Shown here: piece by piece, positions 60,143 through 64,000 of the stretch | Layout: every line of letters starts with the position of its first letter | Numbering within the stretch: position 1 is the stretch's first letter | Assembly: GCA_020226215.1 (NCBI GenBank) | Contig: CM035226.1 | Span: 87,754,895 to 87,818,894, forward strand | From: Sindora glabra | Lineage: Eukaryota > Streptophyta > Magnoliopsida > Fabales > Fabaceae | Direction: 5' to 3' | Length of the DNA: 64,000 nucleotides | The notes under the pieces: generated by a model | What the model was told of the DNA's origin: nothing | Database searches by the model: none | The model's input: only the letters and a program-made list of their open reading frames with translations | Translations under genes and position numbers: made by a program

Positions 60143-60920
60143 ATGCAAATTTTATATACTTTTCAACCTTTGAATATCTCCGATTTTAAAGTTCCTAAAT
60201 TGACTGGTGATAACTATAAGATATGGAAGGAGAAGATTCTTCTCTACTTAAGGTGGGTAGACATTGATAATGCAATTAGAAAAGATAAACTTCCTAAACC
60301 CATGGACAATAGTAGTGCATCTACAAATAGCACTTTATGAATATTGGGAGTGATCAAATCGCTTAACATGATGTATATTAAAACTAAGATATCTGCTAAC
60401 ATTTGTAGACTATCAAAGAGCGTTAAAACATTCCAAGTTTGCTTAAGGCTATTGATGAAAAGTTTGAAACCTCAAACAAGGCTTTGACAAGCACCCTAAT
60501 GACGAGGTTATCATCCATGATACTTACTGGCATAATAGGTGTGCAAGAACACATCATGTAGATAAGGAATATAGGAGCTTGATTAAAAATACTTAAGGTT
60601 AAGATGTTTGAATCTTTCCTCATGCACTACATCCTAAACTCTTTGTTGCCTCAGCATAGACCTTTCAAGATTTCTTACAACACATATAAGAAGAAATAGA
60701 CAATTAATGAACTTCTATCCATGTGTATGCAGCAAAAGAGGAGGCTTATTGCAAAAATGGGAGAAAGTGTACATATGGCAACACAAGGAAAGAATAACAA
60801 GTAAGCCAAGCTAAGCCAAAAAGAAAGGGAAATACATCCATTTAAGGTAACATAAAGAAAGAGTCCAAGTGTTTCTTCTGCAAAAAGAAGGGACATATGA
60901 AGAAGAACTACAACAAATTT
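60143..60920 (+). pseudogene. copia gag remnant
   Basis: Opens MQILYTFQPLNISDFKVPKL and TGDNYKIWKEKILLYL, the conserved plant copia gag start (LNGENY..WK....YL), then stops after 65 codons. Middle parts survive in shifted frames (for example 60700-60790). The zinc knuckle at 60870-60911 reads CFFCKKKGHMKKNY: spacing C-X2-C-X4-H-X4 is kept but the last Cys is Tyr (TAC for TGC), which would abolish zinc binding. Confidence 0.8.
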
Positions 60921-60984
60921 ACAAGTTAGCTTGAAAAGAAATATATCTCCATCTCACACTTTTGTTATAAATCTAATGTAGTAG

Positions 60985-63900
60985 ATGTTAGTAATAACAC
61001 ATGGGAGATTGATTATGGTTCTATAATTCATATCTCTAATACCTTGCAAGGCTTTTTAAACTAAGGGAAGCCAATGGGCATTGAGCAATACATCTATTCA
61101 AGCAATAAGATGGGCTCACTAGTTGAAGTTATAAGAACTTACAGATTGGTTTTAGATATTGGTTTTAGTTTGATCTTAGAAAGGATTTTTTATATACCAA
61201 GTTTCTATAGAAACTTAATTTTTGTTTCGAATCTTGTACCTTTTGGATATTCTTTTGAATTTTTAAATATGTTTAAGTTATTTTATAAATCTAATCTTGT
61301 TGGCAATGATACAATTTACGTTGGTCTTTTCCAAATTCAATTACAAGATAGTACATCTAATGATTCAATACATATTTCTAATAGCATATGTGTTAAGAGA
61401 TATGTTCCTAATGAAGAATCCTCTATGTTATGGCACCATAAGCAAGGTCATATCTCAATAGAGAAGGTGAAAAGATTAGTAAAAGATGGAATACTTGATA
61501 CACTAAATATTACTGACTTTAATACTTGTATAGACTGCATTAAAGGAAAGTAGGCTAATAAAACTAAGAAGGGTGCTAAAAGGAGTATTACTATTTTAGA
61601 AATCATACATACAGACATTTGTAATCTAGATTTAGAATTTAGTAGTCTAAAATACTTCATTACCTTTATTGATAATTACTCAGGATACATATATCTCTAT
61701 TTATTGAATAATAAGAATAAAACACTTAATGCATTTAAAGTGTTTAAGGCAGAAGTAAAGAAACAATATGATAAATAAATTAGGATAGTGTGATTAGATA
61801 GAGGTGATGAGTATTATGATAGATATACTGATGATGGACAAGCATCAAGTCTATTTCCTAAATTTCTTCAAGAACATGAGATTATTGCCTAATACACCAT
61901 GCCTGGGTCTCCAGATCAAAACAGTGTAGCTAAAAGAAAAAATCAAACACTGTTGGATATGGTATGGACCATGCTTAGCAGCTTTAACCTTTTTAAGTGC
62001 TTAGGAATTAAAGCTTTTAAGATAGTTGTGTATATTTTTAATTAGGTTCCAACCAAGGCTGTTGAAAAGACATCATTTGAATTATTCAAAGGTTAGAAAC
62101 CAAGTTTAAGACATATACGTGTTTGGGGATATTTGTCTAAGGTCAGGGTTTACAATCCACAAGAAAATAAGCTAGATCCTAGGACCATAAATGGCTACTT
62201 CATTAGGTATGCTAAAAAGTTCAAAGGATATAAATTCTATTGTCCATCTCATAGCATTAGAATTATGGAATCAAGAAATGTAAAATTTTTTTATAATGAC
62301 TTAATTAGTGGGAGTGATCAAACTTAGTATTTAGACATTGAATGTAATCATTTTGCTTCTTAAGCTTCCATATCAAGTGATAGATTGGTTGTGATCCATG
62401 CCCCTCAAGTACCAATTGGTATTGAATAGCCAATCATTGAGGATCCGCAACTAATTGGCCATGATTGTTGAACAATTATAACAAACTATTAAGCAACTAG
62501 TTAAGGAACATGCTCCCCAAAAGGATGTTAACCCAACATTAAGAAGATCAACTAGGAAAAGAAGATTAGCAATTCCTAGTGACTATGCTGTATACCTACA
62601 AGAGTTTGACTCCCCAAAAGGATGCTAACCCAATATTAAAAAAATGAACTAGGGAAAAGAGATTAACAATTCCTAGTGATTATGTTATGTACCTATAAGA
62701 GTTTGACTACAATATAGGAGCTAAAAATGATCTTGAAACATTTTTACAAGCCATAAATTGTAGAGAATTTGAACTATGGTACACTACTATAAAGGAAAAA
62801 ATGGATTCCATAGTGTCTAATGGAGTCTGGGATCTTGTTGAGTTATCTAGTGCTTTAAAGGCCATTGGGTGTCTATAAACAAAAAAGGACTCAATAGGCA
62901 ACGTTAAAAGATATAAGATAAGACTCATGGCCAAAGGATTCGCTCAAAAGGAAGGAATCAATTGCATAAAAACATTTTCTCTTGTATCTCAAAAAGATTC
63001 CTTCCCTGTGATAATAGCATTGGTTGCCCAATTTGACCTGGAACTGCATCAAATGAATATGAAGATAACATTCCTTAATGGAGATCTAGAGGAAAAGGTA
63101 TATATGAAACAACTTCAAGGATTCTCCTCTAATACTGGTAAGCATTTGGTATGCAAGCTTAAGAAATCTATAAATAGATTGAAACAGTCCTCTTGCCAAT
63201 GATATCTTAAGTTTCATGATGTTATTTCCTCCTTTGGATTTGTGGAAAATATCATGGATTAGTGCATATACTAGAAGGGCAATAGGAGTAAAATATGTTT
63301 TCTTGTACTATATGTGGATGATATACTACTTACAGCCAATGTTAAGGGGTTATTATATGAAGTGAAATAGTTTCTCTGTAAGAATTTTGATATGAAAGAT
63401 ATAGATGAGGTATCTTACAAATTAGGTCTATCATAAGAAACTTATATCAATAAAGTCTTAGAGAAATTTTAGATAAAGGACTGCTCACCAAGTGTAGTAC
63501 CCATTATGAAAAGTGACAGGTTCAATTTGAATCAGTGTCTGAAGAATAATCTAGAAAGGGAACAAATACGAAACATTCCGTATGCTTCAACTATTGGAAG
63601 CCTTATGTATGCTCAAGTTTGTACAAGATCTGACATTGCATTCGCAATTAGAATATTAGGGAGATATCAAAGTAATTCAAAAATCAATCATTTGAGAACT
63701 GCAAAGAAAGTGATGAGATATCTTAAAGGTACCAAACACTACATACTAATGTACAGACAAACTGAGAATCTTGAGATGGTTAGCTACTCAGACTCAAATT
63801 TGGCTAGATGTGTTAATTAATGAAAATCAACATCGGGATACATTTTTATATTTGCTAGCGGAGTCATGTCTTGGAGAAGTGCAAAGCAAACCTTGATTAC

Positions 63901-64000
63901 TACTTCTATTATAGAAGTTGAGTTCATATCTTGTTTTGAGGTAACTTTACATTATGTATGGCTGAAGAGCTTTATTTTTAAGCTTAAAGTTGTAAATTCA
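60985..64000 (+). pseudogene. copia pol remnant: protease, integrase, RT, RNase H
   Basis: Protease: WEIDYGSIIHIS at 61002-61037, the catalytic D-S-G changed to D-Y-G. GAG-pre-integrase: open 61074-61553 with LWHHKQGHISIEKVKRLVK and CIDCIKGK. Integrase: HTDICNLDLEFSSLKYFITF and IDNYSGYIYLY near 61605-61700, SPDQNSVAKRKNQTLLDMVW near 61910, GYLSKVRVYNPQENKLDPRT near 62130. RT: KGFAQKEGINCIKTFSLVSQ near 62930, NGDLEEKVYMKQLQGF near 63078, YVDD at 63311-63322. RNase H: PYASTIGSLMYAQVCTRSDI near 63580, YSDSNLARC near 63784, STSGYIFIFASGVMSWRSAK near 63830. More than ten stops break the frame. Confidence 0.88.

Larger units (their letters stand above)
60143..64000 (+). mobile_element. Ty1/copia retrotransposon, degenerate, cut by right edge
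   Basis: Plus-strand order gag, zinc knuckle, protease, GAG-pre-integrase, integrase, RT, RNase H is copia type. The distance from gag to RNase H (about 3.7 kb) is near normal, so decay is mainly by point mutation and small indels. The 3' LTR lies beyond the window. Opposite orientation and different sequence show it is independent of the element at 1-4.5 kb. Confidence 0.9.

Noticed and set aside
61448..61660. 70-codon minus ORF and 60675-60896 minus ORF
   Set aside because: Antisense to copia gag and integrase segments read on the plus strand.

Overview
This is nuclear DNA of a flowering plant, most likely a eudicot. It is very AT-rich and dominated by transposable elements. The plant signature is one large CC-NB-ARC-LRR disease-resistance gene plus degenerate Ty1/copia and Ty3/gypsy retrotransposons, a CACTA element, a Mutator-like element and several MITEs. 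I cannot name the species. I found no tRNA or rRNA gene, no CRISPR array and no bacterial-style gene cluster. The only substantial host protein-coding locus is the NLR at about 37.6-41.4 kb on the minus strand.

Layout. 1-4.5 kb: the 5' part of a decayed copia element on the minus strand (LTR, primer-binding site, unusual 2.1-kb leader, gag, protease, start of integrase), running off the left edge. 4.5-12.4 kb (copy A) and 16.9-26.1 kb (copy B): an old direct segmental duplication. The copies serve as empty-site controls for each other. A carries a 1,815-bp CACTA element with an AAC target duplication. B carries a 2.5-kb gypsy-type solo LTR and a 1,004-bp Mutator-like element with a perfect 9-bp target duplication and non-transposon-looking internal sequence. 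Between them (12.4-16.3 kb) lies a gypsy RNase H/integrase fragment and a gypsy LTR. 26-37 kb: intergenic DNA with MITEs, a 230-bp tandem duplication and a diverged gypsy LTR.

37.6-41.4 kb: the CNL gene. Its CC, NB-ARC and MHD motifs are intact, but a frameshift separates them from an LRR domain with a strikingly regular array of about 20 units of 24 residues (72 bp each), mostly in three-unit N-Q-Q modules. A fragment of a second NLR C-terminus lies 0.8 kb downstream. Upstream, on the other strand, are three short phase-0 exon-like units with related introns, encoding charged helical peptides of unknown origin.

43-60 kb: AT-rich intergenic DNA with tandem repeats, foldback MITEs, a copia solo LTR with an exact 5-bp target duplication nested in a gypsy 3' LTR, and a copia GAG-pre-integrase/integrase fragment. 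60.1-64 kb: a degenerate plus-strand copia element (gag-protease-integrase-RT-RNase H) cut off by the right edge.

The genes do not form a pathway. The biology here is one resistance-gene locus in an eroding transposon landscape. Coordinates of repeat edges given as approximate were judged by eye, without alignment software.
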